This document shows, one piece after another, positions 53,711 to 62,411 of a DNA stretch of 64,000 nucleotides. Location: the NCBI RefSeq assembly GCF_044326205.1, contig NZ_JBIRCY010000003.1, positions 62,001-126,000 of the forward strand. The letters are read 5' to 3'. Both the position numbers and the translations under genes were made by a program. Within the stretch, counting starts at the first letter, position 1. Each line of letters begins with the position of its first letter. The stretch is from Kumtagia sp044326205 (lineage in GTDB: Bacteria; Pseudomonadota; Alphaproteobacteria; Rhizobiales; Rhizobiaceae). The notes below the pieces were generated by a model that had not been told where the DNA came from, made no database searches, and worked only from the letters and a program-made list of their open reading frames with translations.

Positions 53711-55177
53711 TCACTCCGCGGCCTGCTTTTTCGCCTTTTCCGCGCGCAATTCCTCGACCGAGCGCACCTTGCGGCGGGCAACGCCCGCCCAGTCGCGTGT
53801 CTTGACCGTGGCGCGGCCGAGCCGATCCTTCGCGGCATCGACGGCGTCAGCGTATTGCGGCAGCCACTCGGCCTGCGCCACCACCATCTCGTCGACCATC
53901 TGCCAGACCTCCTCCGGCGTGCAGATGGCGCCCACCAGCGGGTCGTGCAGGACGGCGAGTTTCAACAGGTCGATGTCGCCGGAGACGGCGGCATGGACCG
54001 ACATCCGCTGCACGTTGATCGACGATATGCAGGTGGCCGCGCAGGCTTCCGGCAAGGTGATGCCGGCCGCCATGTTGACGCCGAAGCGATCGACGAAGCC
54101 GGGGGATTCGATGATCGCGTCGGCCGGCAGGTTGGTGATGACGCCGTCGTTCCGGACGTTGAAATGCCCGCGATAGACGCGGCCCGTCTCCAGCGCCTCC
54201 AGAATATGGCTGGCGTGCTCGTTGGAGCGCTTTTTCGGATCGACCGGCTTCGACGCCTGTTCGAGGAAGACCGGGAACTCCGTCTCGAACCAGTTGCGGT
54301 TTTCCGTGGAGTAGCGCAGGTAGCCGCCGGTCTCGCCATGGATCCAGTCCGACATGTCGATCCATTTGGCGGTCTCGTCGGGCCGCTTGCGATACCAGGG
54401 CAGATATTCCGACAGGTGCCCGTTGCTCTCTGTGGAATAGACGCCGAAGCGCTTCAGCACGTCGATGCGCAGCTTTTCCTGCTGCGAGAACACCGGATGC
54501 GCCTCGAAGGCGGCGACCAGCTCGTCCTTGCCGACCTTGCGGCCGTTGAGGCGCACGTCGATGAACCAGGTCTGGTGGTTGATGCCGGAACAGATGAAGT
54601 CGAGCTCTCCCTCCCCGGCGCCGAGCACCTCGGCGATCTGCTCGCCGCCATGCTGCACGCCGTGGCAAAGGCCGATCGTCTCCACCTTGCCGTACTCGAT
54701 CGCCGCCCAGGTGTTCATCGCCATCGGGTTGGCGTAGTTCAGGAACCTGGCGCCGCTTTCGGCGACCTCGCGTATGTCCTTGCAGAAGTCCAGGATGACC
54801 GGGATGTTGCGTTGGCCGTAGAGGATGCCGCCGGCGCAGATCGTGTCGCCGACGCATTGGTCGACGCCGTATTTCAGCGGGATGCGGATGTCGTCGGCAT
54901 AGGCCTCCAGCCCGCCGACCCGCACGCAACTGATGACATAGCGCGCGCCTTCGATCGCCTTGCGGCGGTCGGTGGTTGCGGTGACCCTGGTCGGAAACCT
55001 GTTGGCCTCCACGATCCTGTCGAGGATCGATCTGATCATGTCGAGATTGCGCTCACTGATGTCGGTCAGCGCCACCTCGATATTCTGCAGTTCCGGCACG
55101 CTCAGAATGTCGATGAACAGCTTTTTGGTGAAGCCGATGCTGCCCGCGCCGATGATGGCGATCTTGAAATTGCTCAT
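53711..55177 (-). CDS. Glycoside hydrolase family 4, alpha-galactosidase-like (first of operon)
   Basis: A 488-residue GH4 enzyme. The NAD loop is IIGAGSIGFTKK near residue 8, the metal-ligand motif is GLCHGVQHGGEQI near residue 170 and SGINHQTWF is near residue 195. It has a charged tail ending EKAKKQAAE that the second GH4 enzyme lacks. The two enzymes share the fold but are clearly diverged, so they may cut different linkages or sugars. The ATG at 55177 has AGAGGA upstream; the frame is open further, but no start there is supported. It begins the operon that includes the importer. Confidence 0.9.
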   Translation of the reverse strand: MSNFKIAIIGAGSIGFTKKLFIDILSVPELQNIEVALTDISERNLDMIRSILDRIVEANRFPTRVTATTDRRKAIEGARYVISCVRVGGLEAYADDIRIPLKYGVDQCVGDTICAGGILYGQRNIPVILDFCKDIREVAESGARFLNYANPMAMNTWAAIEYGKVETIGLCHGVQHGGEQIAEVLGAGEGELDFICSGINHQTWFIDVRLNGRKVGKDELVAAFEAHPVFSQQEKLRIDVLKRFGVYSTESNGHLSEYLPWYRKRPDETAKWIDMSDWIHGETGGYLRYSTENRNWFETEFPVFLEQASKPVDPKKRSNEHASHILEALETGRVYRGHFNVRNDGVITNLPADAIIESPGFVDRFGVNMAAGITLPEACAATCISSINVQRMSVHAAVSGDIDLLKLAVLHDPLVGAICTPEEVWQMVDEMVVAQAEWLPQYADAVDAAKDRLGRATVKTRDWAGVARRKVRSVEELRAEKAKKQAAE

Positions 55178-55376
55178 GATTTCCTCTCGACCATTGGGCC
55201 GGACTTCAGAGACTGGGTAAATTGATGCGCGCTCGGCCGGCATTGCGCAGCCGATGGGCGTCTTCCTCCGCTTGCGCTTTGCCGCCATCCGGCAGCACGC
55301 ATTCTTCTCTTTCGGCGGATTATGCGCATAATGGCGGCAGAGCCTAGAGGCCGATTGTGCTATCGCGGGTAAATTT
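55178..55376. promoter_or_regulatory. Divergent promoter region with a 14-base palindrome
   Basis: ATTATGCGCATAAT at 55319-55332 is a perfect palindrome between the GH4/agp operon and the divergent AraC-type gene, 142 bases from the operon start and 45 bases from the regulator start. It is a candidate operator for the regulator or for a catabolite-control protein. Confidence 0.5.
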
Positions 55377-56243
55377 GTGCTCAGCCGCCTGATCGAACAT
55401 GGCCCGACGATGAAGACCGTCTCGCTGCCACGAGGGCGACAGCGCCTGCACACCATGCCGACCAGCACCGGCTACGAGATCCGAACCGACGGCACCTACA
55501 ACTGGGACGGGCGTAAGCGTGGCAATTCGAGCTTTACGGTGCTGCAGCACACGATCGCCGGCGCCGGCAATCTCCGCTACGAAAGCCGCGCACATCGCGT
55601 CCGGCCAAGCGAGACTATGCTGCTGATCCTGCCTCACAATCATCGCTACTGGCTGGAGGATGGCGGCAGGTGGGAGTTTTTCTGGATTTCGATGCATGGC
55701 GAGGAGGCGCTGCGCATCCACCAGGAAATCCTGAACGTCACCGGTCCGGTCTTCAGGCTCCAGGCCGACACGATCGACCATTTGGCCGACTGCACGCTGC
55801 GGCTGATCGACGGCGGCGCGGACCGGCCCGGCAGCGCTTCAGCCATCGCCTATGAAGCTGCGACGGCGCTCTACGACGATGTGTTTGGTTCGCACCCCGT
55901 CGCCAGCCGGGAAAGCCGCGCGATGCAACATGTGCTCGACCATATCAGGGCCAATCTCGACAAGCCACTGCCGGTCGAGGAACTTGCACAGGTGTCGGGC
56001 ATGAGCCGCGCGCATTTTTCGCGGGTGTTCGCGGCCAGTGAAGGCATGCCGCCCGCCGAGTTCGTGTTGCATAAGCGGCTGCTGCAGGCCGTCAAACTCC
56101 TGGCCAAGAACACGGTGCCGGTCAAGGACGTTTCCATCCAGTGTGGCTTTCCGGACCCCAACTACTTTGCCAAGGTTTTCCGTCGCGTCTACGGCGCGAG
56201 CCCGACTGAATTTCGCACCAGCGGAATGTATCTCAGCGTCTGA
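55377..56243 (+). CDS. agpT: AraC-family transcriptional regulator (probable alpha-galactoside activator)
   Basis: A 288-residue AraC-type regulator. A cupin-like sugar-sensing domain fills about residues 30-170 (RVRPSETMLLILPHNHRYW). The C-terminal double helix-turn-helix is at about 185-285, with ELAQVSGMSRAHFSRVF and VSIQCGFPDPNYFAKVFRRVYG. The start is the GTG at 55377; an ATG at 55410 is also possible, and neither has a strong ribosome site. It stands divergent from the GH4/importer operon, the same arrangement as AgpT in S. meliloti, which activates alpha-galactoside genes. The symbol rests on that context and is tentative. Confidence 0.84.
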   Translation: MLSRLIEHGPTMKTVSLPRGRQRLHTMPTSTGYEIRTDGTYNWDGRKRGNSSFTVLQHTIAGAGNLRYESRAHRVRPSETMLLILPHNHRYWLEDGGRWEFFWISMHGEEALRIHQEILNVTGPVFRLQADTIDHLADCTLRLIDGGADRPGSASAIAYEAATALYDDVFGSHPVASRESRAMQHVLDHIRANLDKPLPVEELAQVSGMSRAHFSRVFAASEGMPPAEFVLHKRLLQAVKLLAKNTVPVKDVSIQCGFPDPNYFAKVFRRVYGASPTEFRTSGMYLSV

Positions 56244-56314
56244 TGCGGTAATACAAGAACCGGTTCGCCCGACTGTCCGCATGATAGCGTTTTGTAGGGC
56301 CGAACGGCTGACGC

Positions 56315-57178
56315 CTACCCCTTGACCGCTGAGCCGACGATCGAATCGACGAAGAAACGCTGCAGGACGGCGAACAGGATTAACGGCGGCAGCACCGCCA
56401 GTGTGGCGCCGGCCATGACGAGACCGGTGTTCATGGCGCCGCGGTTGTAGCTGAGCAGGCGGCTGAGGCTGATGACGATCGGATAGTTTTCGGAATTGCC
56501 CTGCAGCACGGTGAGCGGCCACAGATAGCTGTTCCAGTGGTAGACGAAAGCGAACAGGGCGAGTGCGGCGATCGCCGGCGTGATCGTCGGCGCGACGATG
56601 CCGAACAGGATACGCATCTCGGAAGCGCCGTCGAGCCTTGCCGCGTCGATCAGTTCGTCCGGCACGCCGGCGATGAACTGGCGCAGCAGGAAGATGCCGA
56701 ATGCATTGGCGAGGTTGGGCAGGATGACGCCGGCCAGGCTGGCCGACAGGCCGATCGACCCGATCATCCTGTAGAGCGGGATCAGCGTCACGATAGGCGG
56801 CAGGAACATGGTGGCGATCAGCACCGAGAACAGGATCGTGCGGCCCCGGAAATAGTATTTGGCGAAGGCGTAGCCGGCCATCAGGCTGGTCACGAGAATG
56901 CCCGCCGTGGTGATCGAGGCGATGATCAGGGAATTCCACATCGACCGCCCGACATTGACCACGCCGGCGACCTTTTCGTAGGCCTCGAGGGAGGGCGTGC
57001 GCGGAATCCACACTGGCGGTAGCTGCATGGTCTCGGCCGGCGTCTTCAGCGAAGACAGGAGCATCCACACCAGCGGGAAGGCCGACACCACCGCCGCCAG
57101 CAGGATGAGCGTCACCAGCAAGGCGCGCGGTGCGAGCGCCCTGCGCCTCGGTGCGTCCGCGTCGGCTACGGCGCTCAT
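56315..57178 (-). CDS. ABC transporter permease, MalG type
   Basis: A 287-residue inner-membrane permease. The EAA loop is near residues 187-205 (ELIDAARLDGASEMRIL). The ATG at 57178 overlaps the stop of the MalF-type gene by four bases. It is the last gene of a three-gene importer unit without an ATPase, so the ATPase must be shared; the MalK/UgpC-type protein encoded at 16.7 kb is one candidate. Confidence 0.9.
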   Translation of the reverse strand: MSAVADADAPRRRALAPRALLVTLILLAAVVSAFPLVWMLLSSLKTPAETMQLPPVWIPRTPSLEAYEKVAGVVNVGRSMWNSLIIASITTAGILVTSLMAGYAFAKYYFRGRTILFSVLIATMFLPPIVTLIPLYRMIGSIGLSASLAGVILPNLANAFGIFLLRQFIAGVPDELIDAARLDGASEMRILFGIVAPTITPAIAALALFAFVYHWNSYLWPLTVLQGNSENYPIVISLSRLLSYNRGAMNTGLVMAGATLAVLPPLILFAVLQRFFVDSIVGSAVKG

Positions 57179-58068
57179 TCGGCGTCCTTGCGGTTTGTGA
57201 AGGCGAACAGCGCGGCGATCACGACGATCAGCGACAGCATCAGCATCACCGCCATTGCCGACCCGAGACCGCCCTGCGCGCGCTCGATGCCGACGCGGCG
57301 GATATGATAGGTGAGCACGTTGGTGGAACCTGCCGGCCCTCCCTGGGTGATCAGCGCCACCGGCTCGAAGACCTGCACGGCATTGATGATGGCAATCACG
57401 GCGCTGAACAGCAGCGTACGCCGCAACAGCGGCAGGGTGATGCTGCGGAACTGCTGCCAGCCATTGGCGCCGTCGATGGTGGCCGCCTCGTAGAGGCTGC
57501 CGGGAATCTGGGTGAGCCCGGCGACGGCCAGCACCGTGAAGTAGCCTACCTGCTGCCAGACGTTCAGCAGCACGATCGAGACCAGCGCCGTGTCCGGCGA
57601 GGACAGCCAGGGCTGCGGTGCGATGCCGACGAGGCCGAGCATCTGGTTGAGCGGCCCCTCGGTCGGCGAATAGAGTTTCGACCAGACCAGCGCGACCGCG
57701 ATCATCGGCACCATGTAGGTCGAGAACAGCACCGTCCGCAGCGCCGTGCCGCCCGCCACCCGGCGCTGATAGACAAGCAGACCGAGCGCCACCGACAGCG
57801 GCAGGATCAGCACGACGGACAGGAGCGTGTAGAGGGCGGTGTTGACCAGGGCGCCCTTGAAATCGCGGCCGACCGAAGTGGGACCGAATATTTCGCGAAA
57901 ATTGTCGAGGCCGGCGAAGGTCGCCGTCGCGAACGGCGTCTGCGTCGACCAGTCCTGCAAGGCGAGCCACACCGTCAGCAACATCGGCACTAGGATGAAG
58001 GCGCCGATCAACGCGACCGCCGGCGCCAGCATCGTTGCGAACGAGGCGGTGGAAGTCCTAGCCTGCAT
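57175..58068 (-). CDS. ABC transporter permease, MalF type
   Basis: A 297-residue inner-membrane permease of the CUT1 class. Six hydrophobic segments begin near residue 15, and the EAA-type loop is near residue 190-208 (GSLYEAATIDGANGWQQF). It lies 144 bases after the binding-protein gene; that gap contains GC-rich sequence but no gene. It is coupled to the MalG-type gene. Confidence 0.9.
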   Translation of the reverse strand: MQARTSTASFATMLAPAVALIGAFILVPMLLTVWLALQDWSTQTPFATATFAGLDNFREIFGPTSVGRDFKGALVNTALYTLLSVVLILPLSVALGLLVYQRRVAGGTALRTVLFSTYMVPMIAVALVWSKLYSPTEGPLNQMLGLVGIAPQPWLSSPDTALVSIVLLNVWQQVGYFTVLAVAGLTQIPGSLYEAATIDGANGWQQFRSITLPLLRRTLLFSAVIAIINAVQVFEPVALITQGGPAGSTNVLTYHIRRVGIERAQGGLGSAMAVMLMLSLIVVIAALFAFTNRKDAE

Positions 58069-58212
58069 GGCTCACCAGGGATGCGGCCCGCGCCAGCCAA
58101 CGGAAACAGTCGAGGCTGCGGAGCGGCAGACGGCCAGGAGCGCCGCTGGTTGCGGCGCGTCGGGGCCGCGGGAACGAAGCGGCCGCGGCGCCGCCGTGCT
58201 TTACCGGCATGC

Positions 58213-59502
58213 CTATTTCGCCGCCTTCTCCAAAATAGCGGCCGCGTCGGCCTGCGCGCTTTTCTGCGCATCGGCGGCAGTGACCTGGCCGTATTGCAGG
58301 GCTTCCAGCGTCTGCTGCAGCGACTCGCTGAACTCCTGCCCGCCCGGCACGACCGGGAACGGCTTGGCGTCGGCAAGCACGCTGACATAACCCGACAGGA
58401 ATTCGGTGCCGAGCTTGTCCTTGTAGGCCTCGACGTCGGAGCCGCGCGACGGCAGGATGCCCATCGACATCAGGATGCCGGACATGGCGGAGCCGCCATT
58501 CTGGCCGGATTGCGGGCTGTTCAGCCAGGCGAGGAAATCCCATGCCGCCTTCTGCTCCGCCTCGCCGGCGCCGGCATTGACCACCGTCATCCACGAATAG
58601 GAGATGGAGCGCGGCTTGTCGCCGCTCGGCCCGACCGGGATCGGCGCCGTGGCGATGTCGGCGAATTTGTCGCCCATACCGCCCTTCAGCGCGCTTTCCC
58701 ACCAGTTGGCCATGATGATCATGCCGGTCTTGCCGGAGACGAAATTGTCGAGGAACGGCCCGGTCGTGTTGGCGTCGGCCGTCGCCATGCCGGGATCGCT
58801 GGCGCCGGACTTGATCAGTTCCTCGTAGAGCGCGAAGGTCTCGCCGGCCTGCTTGGAATCCAGCGCCGGCTTGCCGTCGACGACGAGATCGCCGCCATTG
58901 GAGACAAGCAGCGAGGCGAAGGGATGCACCACGCCCGCCGCCCAGGAATTGATCATGCCAAAGCCCTGCTGGCCGGCATCCTTCTTCGTCAGCTTCGCGG
59001 CCGCGTCCTTGAACTCCGCCCAGGTCTTCGGCGGTTCAGCGATGCCGGCCTCCTTGAACAGCGCCTTGTTGTAGTTCAGCGCGTAGACGTCGATCTCGTT
59101 GGGGATGCCGTAGAGCGTACCGCCGACGCTTGCCGCGGAGACGACGCCGGCCGGCCAGGCTTGCTTGACCTCGGCGGCCACGGCCTCCGGCGCCGGAGCG
59201 ACGAGCTTGTCGCGCACCAGTTCCGGCAGCCACAGGTCGTAGATGCCGGCGATCGTCGCGCCGCCGCCTGCGCCTTGCGAGCGCAGTGTCGTCAGCAGGT
59301 CGCCGAAGGGAACCGCGCGCACCGTCACCGTCACGTCCGGATGGGTCTTGGCAAAATCCTTCGCCGCGGTCTCGAGCAGCGCGACCGTCTCCGGCGACCA
59401 GTGCGTGAGGTAGGAAATCTCCGCCGCCTGAGCCGTGGCGAGGCCGGACAGCAGCGAAAGGCTCACGCCGACAGCGTATTTCAACATTCGCACGCGCATC
59501 AT
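58213..59502 (-). CDS. ABC transporter substrate-binding protein, sugar type
   Basis: A 429-residue periplasmic binding protein with a Sec signal ending at TAQAAE near residue 27, then the family opening ISYLTHWSPET. Normal length for the SBP_bac_1 class. The first ATG has GGGAG six bases upstream. It is divergent from a ROK kinase, GntR/UTRA regulator and SIS-domain protein, so the ligand may be an amino sugar or another hexose derivative. An inverted repeat at 59543-59554, just upstream, is a candidate operator. Confidence 0.9.
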   Translation of the reverse strand: MMRVRMLKYAVGVSLSLLSGLATAQAAEISYLTHWSPETVALLETAAKDFAKTHPDVTVTVRAVPFGDLLTTLRSQGAGGGATIAGIYDLWLPELVRDKLVAPAPEAVAAEVKQAWPAGVVSAASVGGTLYGIPNEIDVYALNYNKALFKEAGIAEPPKTWAEFKDAAAKLTKKDAGQQGFGMINSWAAGVVHPFASLLVSNGGDLVVDGKPALDSKQAGETFALYEELIKSGASDPGMATADANTTGPFLDNFVSGKTGMIIMANWWESALKGGMGDKFADIATAPIPVGPSGDKPRSISYSWMTVVNAGAGEAEQKAAWDFLAWLNSPQSGQNGGSAMSGILMSMGILPSRGSDVEAYKDKLGTEFLSGYVSVLADAKPFPVVPGGQEFSESLQQTLEALQYGQVTAADAQKSAQADAAAILEKAAK

Positions 59503-59847
59503 TGTCGTCTCCCATTGGTTCTTGTTTGAGCCATGAGGTTATGACAACTTTGTCTCAACGCGCAAGCGGGATTTCACAGCGATGTGTCGAGCCCAGCATG
59601 AGCGACGTGGGCGTCATTATCGTCGAGGGTATGTAGCAATAAAATTTAGTGAATGATTTCAGATAGCTTTGTACACCGCCAGTGGCCTTCACGGGCACTG
59701 GCGCGTGAAAGGCGCTTGCAAAAGCATCATGCTGCTGCGAACATAGTCATTATAACAACATGGACTCTCTGTGGCACCCACTGTAAGCCAAAGGAAGACG
59801 CTGCGTAAAATCCCGCCGGCCGCGCCTGCGCCGGGAAAGACGAAGCC
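59503..59847. promoter_or_regulatory. Divergent promoter region with GACAA/TTGTC operator and a hairpin
   Basis: GACAA-CT-TTGTC at 59543-59554 lies 41 bases before the binding-protein gene and suits the GntR/UTRA regulator encoded nearby. A separate perfect inverted repeat, CGCCAGTG-N11-CACTGGCG, is at 59677-59703. AT-rich stretches around 59635-59670 and 59740-59765 are likely promoter positions. No gene is seen in the 345 bases. Confidence 0.45.
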
Positions 59848-60720
59848 GTGACCCGCGTTCTCGCCGTCGATCTTGGAGGCACCAACCTGCGCGCGGCCCT
59901 GCACAGCGGCGATCTGCGCGCCTTGCAGCCGATCGCGCAGGAGTCCGCGCCGCCAGGCCGCGACGCCTTTCTCCGGCGCCTCGGAGCGCTCATCGAGGCG
60001 ACCGGCGCGGATGCGCTCGGCATCGCCGTGCCGGGCCTCGCGGAGGGCACGGTCTGCCGCTGGATCCCCAACCTGCCCTTCCTGGACGGACTGGACCTCG
60101 CCGGCGCCTTCCCATCACTGTCGATCGGGCTCGGCAACGACGCGCAGATCGCCCTTTTGGCGGAAGCGACGGCCGGGGCGGCAGAGGGGATGACCGACGC
60201 CATCCTGCTTGCGGTCGGCACCGGCATCGGCTCGGCGGTGCTGAGCGGCGGCACCATCGTGGCCGGCACTTCCGGCGCCGCCTGCTCATTCGGCTGGGCC
60301 TGCGCCGATCTCGCCGACAAGGGCGAGGATCGCAGCGGTTGGCTGGAGCGTGCCGCCTCCGGCCGCGCGCTCGACCGCATTGCCACCGGACACGGCCTTG
60401 CCGACGGCAGTGCCCTGATCGCCGCCGCCCGGCAGGGCGACACGGCGGCCGTCGCGGCGTTGCAAATGCCCGCCAACGCGCTCGGCACCGCGCTGGCCGG
60501 CGCCGTGGCGCTGCTCGACCCGCAGGCCGTGCTGATCGCCGGCGGCCTCGCCGAGGCGCTCGACGTGCTCGGACCCGCGATCCGTGACAGCCTGCAACGG
60601 CATCTGCCGCCTCATCTGCGCGGCATAGACTTGCGCGCCGGAACGTTCGGTCCGCGCGCCGGCCTGGTCGGCGCGGCCGTCGCCGGGGCGCGCGGCGGGA
60701 GCTGGAGGCACATGCGATGA
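59848..60720 (+). CDS. ROK-family sugar kinase-like protein
   Basis: A 290-residue protein of the ROK/hexokinase-like fold. The phosphate loop VDLGGTNLRAAL is at residues 7-18, the catalytic aspartate is in LGNDAQIALLAEA near residue 97 and the second glycine-rich loop is AVGTGIGSAVLSGG near residue 125. The usual ROK zinc motif (CxCGxxGC) is absent; the equivalent region reads CSFGWACADLADKG. Loss of zinc ligands is known in some sugar kinases of this fold, so activity is still possible. It overlaps the GntR gene start by four bases. The likely role is phosphorylation of the imported sugar. Confidence 0.83.
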   Translation: MTRVLAVDLGGTNLRAALHSGDLRALQPIAQESAPPGRDAFLRRLGALIEATGADALGIAVPGLAEGTVCRWIPNLPFLDGLDLAGAFPSLSIGLGNDAQIALLAEATAGAAEGMTDAILLAVGTGIGSAVLSGGTIVAGTSGAACSFGWACADLADKGEDRSGWLERAASGRALDRIATGHGLADGSALIAAARQGDTAAVAALQMPANALGTALAGAVALLDPQAVLIAGGLAEALDVLGPAIRDSLQRHLPPHLRGIDLRAGTFGPRAGLVGAAVAGARGGSWRHMR

Positions 60721-61487
60721 GCGAGGCCGGGTTCACGCAGGCCGACCGCCGCCGCCGCGAGCCGCTATGGTTCCAGGTGGAGCAGGCGATCCGCGACGCC
60801 ATCGCCAAGGGCGAATGGGCGATGGGCACACAACTGCCGGCGGAGGATCGGCTCTGCGCCCTTTTCGGCGTCAGCCGCATCACGCTCAGGCACGCGCTGC
60901 GCAATCTGGAGGAGGCCGGCCTGCTGCGGCGCGAGCACGGGCGCGGCACCTTCGTGCGCAGCACCATGCTGGTCGCCGGCACGCGCGAGCTCACCTCCTT
61001 CACCCAGGAAATGGGCGCGCGCGGCCTGACGGCCGGATCGCGGCTGCTCGAATGCGGCCTCGCCAGGGCGGACGCGGCGGCAGCGGCGGCGCTCGAGATC
61101 GAGGAGGGCGAGCAGGTCATCCGCATCCGCCGCCTGCGCCTCGGCGACAATGCGCCGATCGGCATCCAGACCGCGCAACTCGCCGCCAGCCGCGCGCCGG
61201 ACTTCCTCGACCTGTGGACGCCACAGGGCTCGCTCTACGAGGCGCTGCACAGGCATTACGGGCTGACGCCGGTCGAGGCCGGCGAGGTCTACCGCGTCGC
61301 CGCGGTCAATGCCGCCGACGCCGAGCTCTTGGGGCTGACGCCCGGCGATCCCGCCTTCGTGGTCGAGCGCATCACCAGCGACGAGCGCGGGCCTTTCGAA
61401 TTCACCGTCTCCGTGATGCGCGGCGACCGCTACGAAATCCGCTCCACGTTGCGGGCTGGCCGTGTGCCGGCCAACGACCGGGGCTGA
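60717..61487 (+). CDS. GntR-family regulator with UTRA domain (HutC subfamily)
   Basis: A 256-residue regulator. The winged helix is at about residues 15-80 (GTQLPAEDRLCALFGVSRIT, then LRREHGRGTFV), and the UTRA ligand-binding domain follows from about 95 (TSFTQEMGARGL) to the end. HutC-type proteins of this kind sense small metabolites such as glucosamine-6-phosphate. It is translationally coupled to the kinase gene and divergent from the importer. Confidence 0.9.
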   Translation: MSEAGFTQADRRRREPLWFQVEQAIRDAIAKGEWAMGTQLPAEDRLCALFGVSRITLRHALRNLEEAGLLRREHGRGTFVRSTMLVAGTRELTSFTQEMGARGLTAGSRLLECGLARADAAAAAALEIEEGEQVIRIRRLRLGDNAPIGIQTAQLAASRAPDFLDLWTPQGSLYEALHRHYGLTPVEAGEVYRVAAVNAADAELLGLTPGDPAFVVERITSDERGPFEFTVSVMRGDRYEIRSTLRAGRVPANDRG

Positions 61488-61520
61488 CCTAAAAACACTG
61501 ACAAAGCAGGAGTTCAAAAC

Positions 61521-62312
61521 GTGTCAGATCTCTACATATCCCGCCTCGCCGCGCTCGCCGAAAAGGCGGCGAAAGCCAACGGAACGGCCTTCGACCAAGC
61601 GGCCGAAAAATTTGCCGACTCCCTCGCCAATGGCGGGCTCGTCCATCTCTATGGCTCCGGCCATTCCGTACTGCCGGTCCAGGAAATCTTTCCGCGCTAC
61701 GGCAGCTATGTCGGCTTCAATCCGCTCACCGACCCGCGCGTGATGTGGCACAACGTGCTCGGCGCCGGCGGCGTGCGCGAGCTTTTGTGGCTGGAGCGCA
61801 CGGAGAACTATGCCGAAAAATTCCTCGACCACCAGCCGCTCAACCCGGGCGATTCCATCATCATCTTCGGCCATAGCGGCCGCAACGCCTCAGGCATCGA
61901 CACGGCGCTTTACTGCAAGGAGCGCGGCATCTTCGTCGTGGCGATCACCGCCAAGGCCAATCTCGACAAGCCGGCCACCCATTCCTCCGGCAAGCGGCTC
62001 GCCGACGCCGCTGACCTCGTCATCGACACCGGCGCGCCGATCGAGGACGCCATCGTGCCGGTCGAGGGCTGGAGCCGGCCGGTGTCGGGTTCGTCCACCG
62101 TTCTTGCCATGATCATGGCGCACGAGTTGGTGGCGCGGACCGCGCAGGCACTGTCGAAGCGCGGCGTGGAGCTGCCGGTGTTCGCCTCGCCGACGATCGC
62201 CGGCGTCACGCTGCACGATACCGACATCATCTATGGCGTCTATCGCGAGCGCATGCTGGAGGCGCAGAAAAAACACCTGCCCGCCTTCCAAAAGCGCATG
62301 CAGGGCAAGTAG
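61521..62312 (+). CDS. SIS-domain sugar-phosphate isomerase-like protein (UPF0309-like)
   Basis: A 263-residue protein with one SIS domain. The phosphosugar-binding loops are LVHLYGSGHSVLPVQE near residue 40 and IIIFGHSGRNASGID near residue 112. Its size and the C-terminal GVTLHDTDIIYGVYRERML-type region fit the UPF0309/YmdA-type sugar isomerase family of uncertain reaction. The start is a GTG at 61521 with a weak AGGAG further upstream. It follows the GntR gene by 33 bases and probably handles the phosphorylated product of the ROK kinase. Confidence 0.82.
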   Translation: MSDLYISRLAALAEKAAKANGTAFDQAAEKFADSLANGGLVHLYGSGHSVLPVQEIFPRYGSYVGFNPLTDPRVMWHNVLGAGGVRELLWLERTENYAEKFLDHQPLNPGDSIIIFGHSGRNASGIDTALYCKERGIFVVAITAKANLDKPATHSSGKRLADAADLVIDTGAPIEDAIVPVEGWSRPVSGSSTVLAMIMAHELVARTAQALSKRGVELPVFASPTIAGVTLHDTDIIYGVYRERMLEAQKKHLPAFQKRMQGK

Positions 62313-62342
62313 CCCGCGGCCATTTTCGAAGGTCGAGCAATC

Positions 62343-62391
62343 GGGGGATATAGCCCCCTGCCCTTCCGCCGCGATATCGGGCGGCGGAAGG
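62343..62391. terminator. Two stacked hairpins between convergent genes
   Basis: GGGGG-ATATAG-CCCCC at 62343-62358 is followed by a perfect 10-base stem CCTTCCGCCG/CGGCGGAAGG at 62362-62391, ending in TTT on the plus strand. The position between the SIS gene and the convergent peptidase gene fits a two-way terminator. Confidence 0.6.
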
Positions 62392-62411
62392 TTTCGCGCC
62401 GACGGACTGGA

